From CAYNFH01 sp964396385 (GTDB taxonomy: Bacteria; Armatimonadota; Chthonomonadetes; Chthonomonadales; CAJBBX01), in NCBI GenBank assembly GCA_964396385.1, contig CAYNFH010000231.1, positions 1 through 9,854 of the forward strand: 9,854 bases of DNA, written 5' to 3'. The translations under genes were made by a program, and so were the position numbers. Below are positions 1 through 6,106 of the stretch, one piece after another. Each line of letters starts with the position of its first letter. Positions within the stretch are counted from its first letter, which is position 1. The notes below the pieces were generated by a model. The model worked only from the letters and a program-made list of their open reading frames with translations. It ran no database searches and had not been told where the DNA came from.

Positions 1-6
1 TCAATT

Positions 7-43
7 GCGTTTCTCTGCGCTCTCTGCGTCCTCTGTGGTGAAT
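7..43. repeat. 9-bp periodic intergenic repeat (CTCTGCG type)
   Basis: Just downstream of the thiamine-diphosphate enzyme gene. TCTCTGCG occurs at 12-19 and 21-28, followed by a diverged third unit (CCTCTGTG, 30-37), giving a period of 9. On the minus strand it reads as a CACAGAG...GCAGAGA string. Strings of this kind recur between genes in many environmental bacterial genomes (general recollection, not checked here). I see no T-tract terminator in it. Confidence 0.5.
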
Positions 44-46
44 CTC

Positions 47-1795
47 TCAGACCAGCTCGTGCACTTTATCGGACAGCACCGTGAGTGCGATCTTCTCCCG
101 GTTGGGCTCGCCCCGGATGAGCGACTCGGCGAAGTGCTCCGCCTGCTCGAGCTGGATCTTGGGCGGCATCGGCGGCTCGAACGGGTCCACGACAGCCTCC
201 ACCACCACCGGCCCGTCGATGGCCAGTGCCTGGTCCAGGATCTTGCCGCAGTCCGCCGGGTCCTCGATGGTAAAGCCGGAGCCGCCGCACGCCCGTGCGA
301 ACGCCGCCAAGTCGATGGGCTGGAGATCGCAGCCGTACTCCGGGTTGCCCAGGAACACCATCTGCTCCCACTTGATCTGCCCGAGCGTGTTGTTCTTGGA
401 AACGATCACCTTGATGGGCAGCTTGTACTTCACCGCCGTGATGAACTCCATCATCATCATGGAGAAGCCGCCGTCGCCGATGTAGGCGATCACCTGCCGG
501 TCCGGGTGCGCGATCTGCGCGGCGTTAGCGTAAGGCAGACCGCAGCCCATAGTCGCCAGGTTCCCGGAGCAGGAGAACATCTGGCCGCGCCGGGCCAGGA
601 TGTGTCGCGCCCACCATGTATTGACCGTGCCGGAATCGCAGGTCACGATGGCCGTATCCGTGAGACGCTTGCCCAGCTCCTGGGCCACCACCTGGGGCTT
701 CATCGGCTTGTCCATGCGGGACGCGCGCTCCTCGATCAGCTTGAGCCAGTCGCGATAGCTCTCCTGTGCCTTCTGAAGGAACCCGCGCTCGTCATTCCGG
801 TTGAGCATCGGCAGCAGCAGGTCCAGCGTCCGCTTGCTGTCTCCAACAAGCCCGACTTCCACCGGATACCGCAGTCCAATGCGCCATGGGGCCACGTCGA
901 TCTGGACGGCCCGCGCCCTCCCGATCTTCGGATAGAACTCGATGTAGGGGAAGGAGGTGCCCACCATGAGCAGTGTGTCGCACTCCTCCATCGCCTCCTG
1001 GGACGGCCGCGTGCCGAGCAGGCCGATGCCGCCCGTGGTGTAGGGGCTGTCGTCCGGCACGCACTCCTTGCCCAGCAGCGGCTTGACGATGGGCGCACCG
1101 AGCTTCTCCGCCATCTCCTCCAGCAGCGTGCCCGCTCCGATGGCCCCTCGCCCCGCCAGGATGACGATCTTCTTCCCGTCATTCAGGATCTGCGCCGCCC
1201 TCGCCAGGTCCTCGCCGCTCGGGAGGCCCGAATTTTGAGCGAATACGGTGGACTCGTGGTGCGGCTTATTGCGCTTGGAGCGCTCCTTGGGCTCCATGTC
1301 CTGGAAGTCCGTGGGGATGCAGACATGCCCCACGCCGCGCCGGCTAAGCGCGAGGCGGCAGGCGAGGTCCGTGATATTCTCAATGTGCTCCGGCCCCATA
1401 GCGCGTGCGCTGTACTCGGCCACGTCCTTGAACACGTAGTCCAGGTTCACGTCCTGTTGGGCGTGCGTGTCGATCAAGTCGTGATAGTGGTGGCCGGTAA
1501 TGGCGACCACCGGCTGGCCGTCGCACTTGGCGTCGTACAGTCCGTTGAGCAGGTGGATGCCTCCCGGCCCGGAAGTTGCGAGGCAGCAGCCCAGCCTGCC
1601 GGTGAACTTGGCGTAGGCGCAGGCCATGAAGGCCGCCGCCTCCTCATGCCGCACCTGGATGAAGCGGATCCTGTCCTGCTGTTTCCGCAGCCCTTCCATG
1701 ATGCCGTTGATGCCGTCGCCCGGGAGGCCGAAAACCGTGCCCACTCCCCAGTCGATGAGGGTCTCTACGAGAATGTCTCCACCTGTCTGTGCCAT
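47..1795 (-). CDS. Thiamine diphosphate-dependent enzyme, pyruvate oxidase/acetolactate synthase-like
   Basis: A complete 582-residue ThDP enzyme with the usual three-domain order. The N-terminal pyrimidine-binding domain (about 1-165) holds the activating glutamate in RHEEAAA (E51) and the SGPGG turn (75-79). The central domain spans about 195-330. The C-terminal pyrophosphate-binding domain has the metal/ThDP motif from GDGGF (440-444) to KNN (467-469). Length matches pyruvate oxidase/PoxB-type proteins (about 570-600). Such enzymes decarboxylate a 2-oxo acid, usually pyruvate, with electrons passing to FAD and then quinone or oxygen in the oxidases; the exact substrate cannot be read here. 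No signal peptide is seen. The ATG start is preceded by AGGAG (complement of 1802-1806), seven bases away. The stop is TGA. It lies 200 bp downstream of the LarA-like gene on the same strand, but a repeat block separates them, so co-transcription is doubtful. Acetolactate synthase proper is less likely because the sequence resembles the stand-alone pyruvate oxidase group more closely. Confidence 0.93.
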   Translation of the reverse strand: MAQTGGDILVETLIDWGVGTVFGLPGDGINGIMEGLRKQQDRIRFIQVRHEEAAAFMACAYAKFTGRLGCCLATSGPGGIHLLNGLYDAKCDGQPVVAITGHHYHDLIDTHAQQDVNLDYVFKDVAEYSARAMGPEHIENITDLACRLALSRRGVGHVCIPTDFQDMEPKERSKRNKPHHESTVFAQNSGLPSGEDLARAAQILNDGKKIVILAGRGAIGAGTLLEEMAEKLGAPIVKPLLGKECVPDDSPYTTGGIGLLGTRPSQEAMEECDTLLMVGTSFPYIEFYPKIGRARAVQIDVAPWRIGLRYPVEVGLVGDSKRTLDLLLPMLNRNDERGFLQKAQESYRDWLKLIEERASRMDKPMKPQVVAQELGKRLTDTAIVTCDSGTVNTWWARHILARRGQMFSCSGNLATMGCGLPYANAAQIAHPDRQVIAYIGDGGFSMMMMEFITAVKYKLPIKVIVSKNNTLGQIKWEQMVFLGNPEYGCDLQPIDLAAFARACGGSGFTIEDPADCGKILDQALAIDGPVVVEAVVDPFEPPMPPKIQLEQAEHFAESLIRGEPNREKIALTVLSDKVHELV

Positions 1796-1810
1796 GGGAT
1801 GCTCCTGGAA

Positions 1811-1995
1811 GGTGAGAAGCTATTAGGTGAGAGGTGAGAGGTCCGGAATGGGAGCGCGAGGCTCCGGCTGTAGGGGCGGCCCGGAGCCTGTCCCGAGCAT
1901 AGCGAGGGATCTCCGCCCGCCGGGGAGCGCGAGGCTCCCGCCGAGCTTCCGGTTTCCGGCACTCACCACTCACCTCTCAACTCTCAACTCTCAAC
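1811..1995. repeat. Intergenic block: inverted heptamer repeats around a palindromic core
   Basis: Left edge: GGTGAGA at 1811-1817, 1826-1832 and 1833-1839. Right edge, opposite orientation: ACTCACC twice (1961-1974), then TCTCAAC three times (1975-1995), ending exactly at the stop codon of the LarA-like gene. The core has two copies of GGGAGCGCGAGGCTCC (1850-1865 and 1923-1938); the second folds as GGGAGC/GCTCCC. Between them lies CCCGAGCATAGCGAGGGATC (1893-1912), a member of the extragenic repeat family also seen at 3653 and 5303. No coding sequence is apparent. Confidence 0.6.
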
Positions 1996-3268
1996 TCATA
2001 AGAGATTGCCGGCCGCGTCATACGCCAACCCGGCCGCTGGTTGGAGGACGCTCAGCGCCGGATTCTGTTCCACCTCTTGCAGCAGCGACTCGGATACCCA
2101 CATCTCGTGCAGGTGCGCGGTGTTCTGGATGCGGCAGACGCGCGGCTTGTCGCCCGCGATGGCCGAGTAGAGCGCCACCTCGATAGCCTCGAGGTCGGAC
2201 GGCAGTGCCAGCGGCAGCGGGCCCTCCCGTGTGTTCATGGCCCCCCGGCTCGGCGGCGGTTAGCAGGTTGATATAGGTGGCCCCGGGGTCATACGCGTCC
2301 ATGAAGCGCTCGGTGGTGAAGTCCGCCAGGCCGATGCCGAGCCCATTGCCCAGGGAGCCCTCCGTGAGGGAGAGGACGGCGATCCGGCGGAAGTCCGGCT
2401 TGTGCTCGCCGCCCTTCATGCGCCAGGTGCCGATCACGTTCAGGTCCATGCCGGTGCCGGAGATGCTCTTGCCTAGTTCGTCTACGATGAGCAGGTCCAG
2501 CTTGTCGAATGGAATGGTCGCCAAGTGGTCGTGCGCGATCTTGAGCAGCCGCTTATCGGAGTCCAGAAACGCGTCGTAGCTGGCGGGCACCACCTCGATG
2601 ACCACCGGCCGGCGGTACGCGTTCTCCACCACGGCCACGCCAAAGAGCGCCTTGGCGTGCTGGAGCTGGATGCGGGGCACCTCCGCGACCGACTCCCATA
2701 AGCCGTGGCTGTGGGCCTCCTGCGCGCCGATCTGCTTGCCGAGGCCGACAGTGGTCATCTTGAGCAGCCCGGAAGCCAGCCCCGTGGCGGACTCCGGGTG
2801 AGTCTTGGTGCGGCCGAGCACGATAATGCCGTCCGCCAAAGCCGCGATCTGGTCCAGGTGAGCGTGCGCGCCGGTCTTCGACGGCCCCAGGTCGTGCGTG
2901 TCCATGGTAGCGCGGATGGGCGCGCCCACCACGTCCTCCTTCGCGCCCAGGCGGTGGAGGATCTCCGTCTGCCCTTGCGGCGTCGCCCCGCCGTGGCTGC
3001 CCATGGCCGGAAGCAGGAATGGCTCGCCCCCGGCCCCCTTCACGGCATCAACGATGCCCTGGAGCAGCTCGACGAACCCGCCCATGCCGCGCGAGCCGGC
3101 CGTGATGGCGATCCTGTCCCCGCGCTTCACCTTCTGCGCCAGCCCTGCGGCGGCCAGCTTCTGGTGAACGTCGCGGCGGACATCGGGGATGTGCTCCGGG
3201 TTGAGCTTCTGTTCTATGCGCGCCATCGGCGGCGCCGACCGGCGTGGAAACGGGATATGCGGGGCCAT
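1996..3268 (-). CDS. LarA-like (lactate racemase/DUF2088 family) protein, frameshifted near its C-terminus
   Basis: The N-terminal 342 residues read as a LarA/DUF2088-type protein, with TAGSRGMGG (56-64), MGSHGG (89-94), GRTKTHP (152-158) and a lysine/histidine-rich stretch at 166-188 (K170, H186, H188). In LarA the equivalent regions bind the nickel-pincer cofactor; assigning those roles here is inference. Family members racemise or otherwise handle 2-hydroxy acids, and many have unknown substrates. The open frame runs on to 2018 as low-complexity sequence. Removing one base from the C6 run at 2241-2246 instead joins residue ~342 to a second frame ending at TGA 1996-1998. That frame carries a convincing family tail (REGPLPLALPSDLEAIE, then RIQNTAHLHEMWVSE), restoring a 423-residue protein. 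The ATG at 3268 is chosen because CGGAG (3275-3279 on the complement) sits at good spacing; the internal ATG at 3226 lacks one. It could be a recent pseudogene or an assembly error. Confidence 0.8.
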
Positions 3269-3292
3269 GGTGTACTCCGGAAATGCGCTTTG

Positions 3293-3313
3293 TATCGAGA
3301 TACGATAATATCG
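3293..3313. promoter_or_regulatory. Candidate operator: three alternating TATCG half-sites
   Basis: TATCG (3293-3297), CGATA (3303-3307) and TATCG (3309-3313) form two overlapping dyads: one with a 5-base spacer (AGATA) and one with a single-base centre. The site lies 25-45 bp upstream of the LarA-like start codon, where a promoter would be, in a locally AT-rich stretch. Binding by a dimeric repressor is inference; no regulator gene is adjacent. Confidence 0.4.
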
Positions 3314-3323
3314 CGGGTGAGTT

Positions 3324-3364
3324 CCGCACCAGGTCTATACGGCGCCGGCCCGCATTTGGTGCGG
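3324..3364. repeat. Hairpin in the 3269-3719 intergenic region
   Basis: CCGCACCA (3324-3331) pairs perfectly with TGGTGCGG (3357-3364) around a 25-base loop containing GGCGCC and CCGGCC. There is no T-tract, so it is not a typical terminator. Apart from this, the operator-like site and the two extragenic repeats listed separately, I see nothing coding in 3269-3719. Confidence 0.35.
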
Positions 3365-3481
3365 TGTCTGGGGGCAGAATGGGCTAACCTACTCCGCTGC
3401 TTCGAGGTAGAACCACGAGGGAGTCTGCTTTGCAGTAGCTGGGCGTACTCTGTTGCGCCCGTGTGCCGAGACGAAGAGCCT

Positions 3482-3602
3482 GTCATCCCGGGCGGGCTAC
3501 CGCTTAGCGCCGCGGGCGAGCTACCGAATCGCGAGCCGAGTGACGCAGGCTCGCGCGATCGCCAGCGTAGCGCGACCGCCCGCCAAGCGAGGCATCTACT
3601 TT
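3482..3602. repeat. Extragenic repeat, copy with palindromic insert
   Basis: The ends match the compact repeat at 3653-3684: GTCATCCCG at 3482-3490 and GCGAGGCATCTACTTT at 3587-3602. About 95 extra bases separate them. The insert contains a perfect hairpin, CGCGAGCC (3530-3537) and GGCTCGCG (3548-3555) with a 10-base loop. Its outer parts (GGCGGGC near 3490 and GCCCGCC near 3580) are also roughly complementary, so the whole could fold into one long GC-rich stem. Confidence 0.5.
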
Positions 3603-3652
3603 ACATTAACAACATGTACTCTGTAACTGCAGGTGCACTACCGTAACATGCC

Positions 3653-3684
3653 GTCATCCCGCGCTCCGCGAGGGATCTGCTTTT
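3653..3684. repeat. Extragenic repeat GTCATCCCG...GAGGGATCTGCTTTT
   Basis: A compact copy of a motif family with several members here (1893-1912, 3482-3602, 5303-5358 and, inverted, 6555-6577). It lies inside the upstream part of the open frame of the next gene. The codons before 3720 are therefore probably translated repeat and not real protein. Confidence 0.55.
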
Positions 3685-3719
3685 CGCGCCGCTTCGTACG
3701 CCGTGATGCTCAAAAGCAA

Positions 3720-4157
3720 ATGGAATTCAACCGAGCAGGCTGTTCACGGTGGGCGGCTGTCGCCCTGATCGTCCTTGCGGCGTTCTACGTCTGGTACCTG
3801 TTGCAGCCGCCCAGTTCGCTGGAGTTCTGGCTGCACCGCGGCCGCTACGAAGCGCTGGTGGCGGCAATCAAGGCGCGGGGCGCCACGCTTAAACCGTCCA
3901 ACCACTACGTCATTCGCCAGGATCTGGATCCGAAGACGCTGATTCGTCCCTCGTCCGCCGGCGGGCATCGCGATTGGGACAGAGTGTATTTCAGCCGCAG
4001 CCCGTCCGGGCAGTACGAGATCGACATCACCACGACGGACCTGGGGCACATGGGATACCTGGGTTACATCTACTCGGACGGTCCCCAACCCTCGCGCGAC
4101 TATCCCGTCTGGCCCATCCAGCCACACTGGTGGGCCTTCCACGACAACCGCTGGTAG
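3720..4157 (+). CDS. Hypothetical membrane-anchored protein, possibly cut short by an amber codon
   Basis: A 145-residue protein of no family I recognise. Residues about 10-29 (WAAVALIVLAAFYVWYLL) form one hydrophobic segment after a short basic stretch, so it is probably an N-terminal anchor with the rest outside the membrane. The remainder is a small domain rich in aromatics and charges, ending WPIQPHWWAFHDNRW. The start is uncertain. The open frame reaches back to ATG 3633, but the 29 extra codons cross the extragenic repeat at 3653-3684, so ATG 3720 is preferred despite no clear ribosome binding site. The stop is TAG (4155-4157), unlike the TGA used by every other complete gene here. The same frame continues open with protein-like sequence to TGA 4293-4295, so the native protein may have been about 191 residues. 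Confidence 0.6.
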   Translation: MEFNRAGCSRWAAVALIVLAAFYVWYLLQPPSSLEFWLHRGRYEALVAAIKARGATLKPSNHYVIRQDLDPKTLIRPSSAGGHRDWDRVYFSRSPSGQYEIDITTTDLGHMGYLGYIYSDGPQPSRDYPVWPIQPHWWAFHDNRW

Positions 4158-4295
4158 GCCGCCGGAGGCCCACCCTCAGACGGCCGTACGCGCCTGTCGT
4201 ACTGGCGGATTGGGGGCCACTACCTGCTCGAATCGAAAGGCCGCGACGACACGGACGTAGTCCACAAGGACCGCGCCCCCCCGCATCTGGTGTGA
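4158..4295 (+). other. In-frame continuation of the 3720 gene beyond its TAG
   Basis: Forty-five open codons in the frame of the preceding gene, ending at TGA 4293-4295. The translation includes RTRLSYWRIGGHYLLESKGR, which has the mix of hydrophobic, aromatic and charged residues expected of a folded domain rather than of random high-GC frame. No start codon with a ribosome binding site precedes it. It is best explained as the lost C-terminus of a gene interrupted by a TAG mutation. Suppression of the amber codon or a sequencing error are alternatives. Confidence 0.45.
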
Positions 4296-4309
4296 GAACG
4301 CCACACTAA

Positions 4310-4354
4310 AACGTCCGGCAACATAACGTTCGGCAACGGCTGGGGTGTTACAAT
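4310..4354 (+). promoter_or_regulatory. Direct repeats and candidate -10 box upstream of the antitoxin gene
   Basis: AACGTCCGGCAAC (4310-4322) and AACGTTCGGCAAC (4325-4337) are 12/13 identical with a 15-base period. They are followed by TACAAT (4349-4354), a good -10 hexamer. No clear -35 is seen; the second repeat occupies its place, as in an operator overlapping a promoter. Autoregulation by the antitoxin is typical of such modules but is inference here. Confidence 0.4.
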
Positions 4355-4446
4355 ACTGGTAGCCGGCCGGCCGAATGGTTAGGCTGCCCGCCAGAGCCCA
4401 CCCCTGGGGCGGCGGGCGGAAGTAGGTTGCACGTGGAGGTCTACCT

Positions 4447-4707
4447 GTGGCGCAGCCATTGACTCTCGAAGGTACATGGGAAGAATTGTCCGCCTATGCG
4501 GAGGATCTGCAAGGCAAGCGGCTAAAGCTCATCGTGATGTCGGATGAACCAGAGGCTATAGACAGCGGGCAGACTTCAAAATCCCTCGCCCAGATGCTGG
4601 AGGGCCGGATCGGTGTCGTGAGCTTCGAGCCTGGCGACCTCTCTCGGGACACAGGGCGCAAGTTTGCCGAGCTGCTCGCCGTAAAGAGCAAAGGGACGCG
4701 GCGGTGA
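4447..4707 (+). CDS. Antitoxin-like protein of a PIN-domain toxin-antitoxin pair
   Basis: An 86-residue protein starting at GTG, with GGAGG (4435-4439) eight bases upstream. It begins with the pattern LEGTWEELSAYAEDLQGKRL, which I associate with small proteins encoded directly upstream of PIN-domain toxins. A second conserved-looking block follows (SLAQMLEGRIGVVSFEPGDL), then a basic tail. Such proteins bind and inhibit the partner ribonuclease and often repress their own promoter; DNA binding is not evident from this sequence. Its TGA overlaps the GTG start of the toxin remnant by 4 bases (GTGA, 4704-4707), as in an intact VapBC-style operon. The frame looks undamaged although the toxin is broken, so this may be an orphan antitoxin. 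Confidence 0.72.
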   Translation: MAQPLTLEGTWEELSAYAEDLQGKRLKLIVMSDEPEAIDSGQTSKSLAQMLEGRIGVVSFEPGDLSRDTGRKFAELLAVKSKGTRR

Positions 4708-4944
4708 CGCTCTGTGATGCCTCTCCCCTCGTGGCCCTCATCAATTGCAAAGATGAGGGCCACAATGGCGGATGCCTCACTCGTAGCTGCGGCAGAGGCG
4801 CTGGACATCGCCCGGGGTGTTTACGCTGGACAAGATTCCTTTGTCTATCGCCCGCACGGGACCGGCCACTTTGAAGTCACTCCTGCCATCAAAATCCCGT
4901 ACAATTCCCGGTTCCGCTTTCCGCTTTTCGGCTGTAGTATGTAG
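4704..4944 (+). pseudogene. Decayed PIN-domain (VapC-like) toxin: N- and C-terminal ends only
   Basis: From GTG 4704 the frame reads VTLCDASPLVALINCKDEGHN (valine being the start codon), the classic beginning of a PIN nuclease with its first metal-binding aspartate (residue 5). After about 4766 it turns into nonsense. In another frame, from 4768, the C-terminal signature appears as ADASLVAAAEALDIAR. It is followed by VFTLDK shifted one frame (4819-4836) and then DSFVYRPHGTGHFEV back in the former frame. PIN toxins are usually about 130-140 residues. Here roughly 70-80 central residues, including the middle acidic residue, are missing, and there are two compensating frameshifts. It cannot make an active nuclease. 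The family end is near 4886; the frame itself stops at TAG 4942-4944. Confidence 0.75.
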
Positions 4945-5095
4945 TATTCGCTGTGAGAAGCCCTCCGCCGGCCTCTCCAGCACACCAATTCCATATCCGG
5001 GCAGCTTTACTCTATGCGCCCATCCGATCCAGCGGGAACCCTGTGCAACTTCGCGCAGGCAAGCCCCGTTGCCGGGTGGGCGCTTCTATTCAGTA

Positions 5096-5175
5096 CTATC
5101 GTAGCGATAGGCGCCCTGACCGCGCCACACGCGGGTAGACGACGCAATGCGGCGGTGAGTGCCGCCACACGCGGG
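5096..5175. repeat. Small dyad and direct repeat in the gene-free region
   Basis: CTATCG-TAG-CGATAG (5096-5110) is a perfect 6-bp stem with a 3-base loop. Downstream, GCCACACGCGGG occurs twice (5123-5134 and 5164-5175). No start codon with a ribosome binding site, and no translation resembling a protein, was found in any frame here. Confidence 0.35.
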
Positions 5176-5268
5176 GCAGCAGCCGGCCCGCGGGAACTAT
5201 CGCTAAGGGACGGTCGCGGTTCCGGCAATGCCTGCGCAGCCCGCGCAGCGGCTCGTTATGAGGGGAGG

Positions 5269-5296
5269 CTGAGGGGGCGAATGAAGCCCCCTCAGC
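5269..5296. repeat. Strong hairpin with 11-bp stem
   Basis: GCTGAGGGGGC (5269-5279) and GCCCCCTCAGC (5286-5296) are perfectly complementary with a 6-base loop. The stem is strong enough for a terminator, but no T-tract follows on either strand and no intact gene ends nearby. It is listed as a palindromic element. Confidence 0.5.
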
Positions 5297-5302
5297 GGGA
5301 GC

Positions 5303-5358
5303 CCGAGGGCAGAGCCCTCGGAATCTACAGGAGCCTGAGGACGGCGCCCTCGGAATCT
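5303..5358. repeat. Extragenic repeat pair (GCCCTCGGAATCT)
   Basis: GCCCTCGGAATCT occurs at 5314-5326 and 5346-5358. The first copy closes an 8-bp hairpin, CCGAGGGC (5303-5310) with GCCCTCGG (5314-5321). The pattern CCGAG...CTCGGAATCT is the same kind of motif as TCCCG...GCGAGGGATCT at 1893 and 3653. Confidence 0.5.
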
Positions 5359-5359
5359 G

Positions 5360-5473
5360 CACCCTTATTGCGCTTATAGCGCTTACTGCGCAATACGCCA
5401 CTCCCGCCCCGGTTGAGCTTGGAACGGGGGCTGTACACCCCTTATTGCGCTTTCTGCGCTTTCTGCGCAACAT
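5360..5473. repeat. Two copies of a 9-bp periodic GCGC repeat
   Basis: Copy A (about 5360-5394) and copy B (about 5437-5473) both run CCCTTATTGCGCTT...GCGCTT.CTGCGCAA. GCGC recurs every 9 bases: at 5370, 5379 and 5388, and again at 5447, 5456 and 5465. Each copy starts with TTGCGC and ends with GCGCAA, so each is also an inverted repeat. They differ mainly in the spacer triplets (TAT versus TCT). Confidence 0.5.
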
Positions 5474-5591
5474 TCGGCCATTACCTCGAAGACGCTCGTG
5501 CCGAGCTGCTGGAGTGCCTGCTCCGAATTTGGCACCGCCGCCTGTTTATTAATTTGAGACAATGTCTCACTCCGTCCACTCCGGATTCCGG

Positions 5592-5612
5592 TCTCACGAC
5601 TCACGACTCACG
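5592..5612. repeat. Heptamer tandem repeat (CTCACGA type)
   Basis: TCTCACG followed by two ACTCACG units, with an exact period of 7. The unit resembles the ACTCACC/TCTCAAC heptamers at 1961-1995. Confidence 0.5.
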
Positions 5613-5839
5613 ACTTCAGAATCGCGGCGCCATCGCGCCATTTTGAGACAATGTCTCACTCTTCCCGGGGCCGCGATTCCCCGCCTCAACCATCCCAATT
5701 TGCCACGCGCGTGTCAATTTGAGACAATGTCTCAGCTCGACGCGCCTGGCGAGCAGTGCCGCTCCACCTATGTCCGCCCGCACGGCTCCCTCGTGCCGTT
5801 ACGTGGATGCGGTCCCATGCGCGTGTACAGCGATGGAAA

Positions 5840-5885
5840 CAAACCACCACAATTTGGGAACATGTTCCCAAATTGTGGTGGTTTG
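5840..5885. repeat. Perfect 46-bp palindrome
   Basis: The two 23-base halves are exact reverse complements with no loop; the centre lies between 5862 and 5863. The middle is TTTGGGAACATGTTCCCAAA, flanked by CCACCACAA and TTGTGGTGG. The inner core shares the TTTG.GA opening and AATT lead-in with the neighbouring TGAGACAATGTCTCA sites. There is no T-tract. It may be a high-affinity binding site, a cruciform-forming element or the end product of an inverted duplication. Confidence 0.75.
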
Positions 5886-5967
5886 CCATTGGAGCCACAC
5901 AGAGTTCAGCCGCGCTGCAATTTGAGACAATGTCTCACTCCCGCTCCCCCTCTCCTGTTCTTGGGCG

Positions 5968-6016
5968 GGAATCGGCGCGCTCAGGTCCGAGCGGGCGCAG
6001 GACCTGCGCCGATTCC
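5968..6016. repeat. Long imperfect hairpin
   Basis: GGAATCGGCGC (5968-5978) pairs with GCGCCGATTCC (6006-6016), and AGGTCC (5983-5988) with GGACCT (6000-6005). This gives 17 base pairs interrupted by a 4-base bulge, with an 11-base loop. No T-tract follows on either strand. Confidence 0.55.
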
Positions 6017-6106
6017 TTAGGCGACACGTAGGAATCTACAATGCGTACAGCCTGGGGGTGAGGGCCCGCAGCACGCACGTAGTTCCGGTCAACTGGGGAA
6101 GGGGGC

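Noticed and set aside
5..1837. A 610-codon open frame on the plus strand opposite the thiamine-diphosphate enzyme gene.
   Set aside because: It is antisense to a strongly supported enzyme gene. Its translation is Arg/His/Leu-rich with no motif, as expected for the complement of a high-GC gene.
2705..3646. A 313-codon plus-strand frame crossing the LarA-like gene and the intergenic repeats.
   Set aside because: It is antisense shadow for half its length and translated repeat for the rest, with no protein family resemblance.
3633..3719. Upstream extension of the hypothetical protein to ATG 3633.
   Set aside because: These codons translate the extragenic repeat at 3653-3684, so ATG 3720 next to the membrane segment is the more likely start.
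3974..4309. An overlapping 111-codon plus-strand frame inside and beyond the hypothetical protein gene.
   Set aside because: It is an out-of-frame shadow. The frame of the 3720 gene gives the more protein-like translation both before and after the TAG.
5014..5379. A 121-codon plus-strand frame in the gene-free region.
   Set aside because: It has no ribosome binding site, is Ala/Arg-rich, and runs through two hairpins and the extragenic repeat pair.
5383..5604. A 73-codon minus-strand frame with a protein-like stretch (SEQALQQLGTSVFEVMAE).
   Set aside because: Its ends are translated repeats (the TGAGACA site and the GCGC periodic element), and no start signal or family is recognisable. A short gene relic cannot be fully excluded.
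5555..5937. CRISPR array made of the repeated TGAGACAATGTCTCA units.
   Set aside because: The repeats are too short (15 bases), the spacings are irregular (about 76-203 bases), and there are no cas genes.
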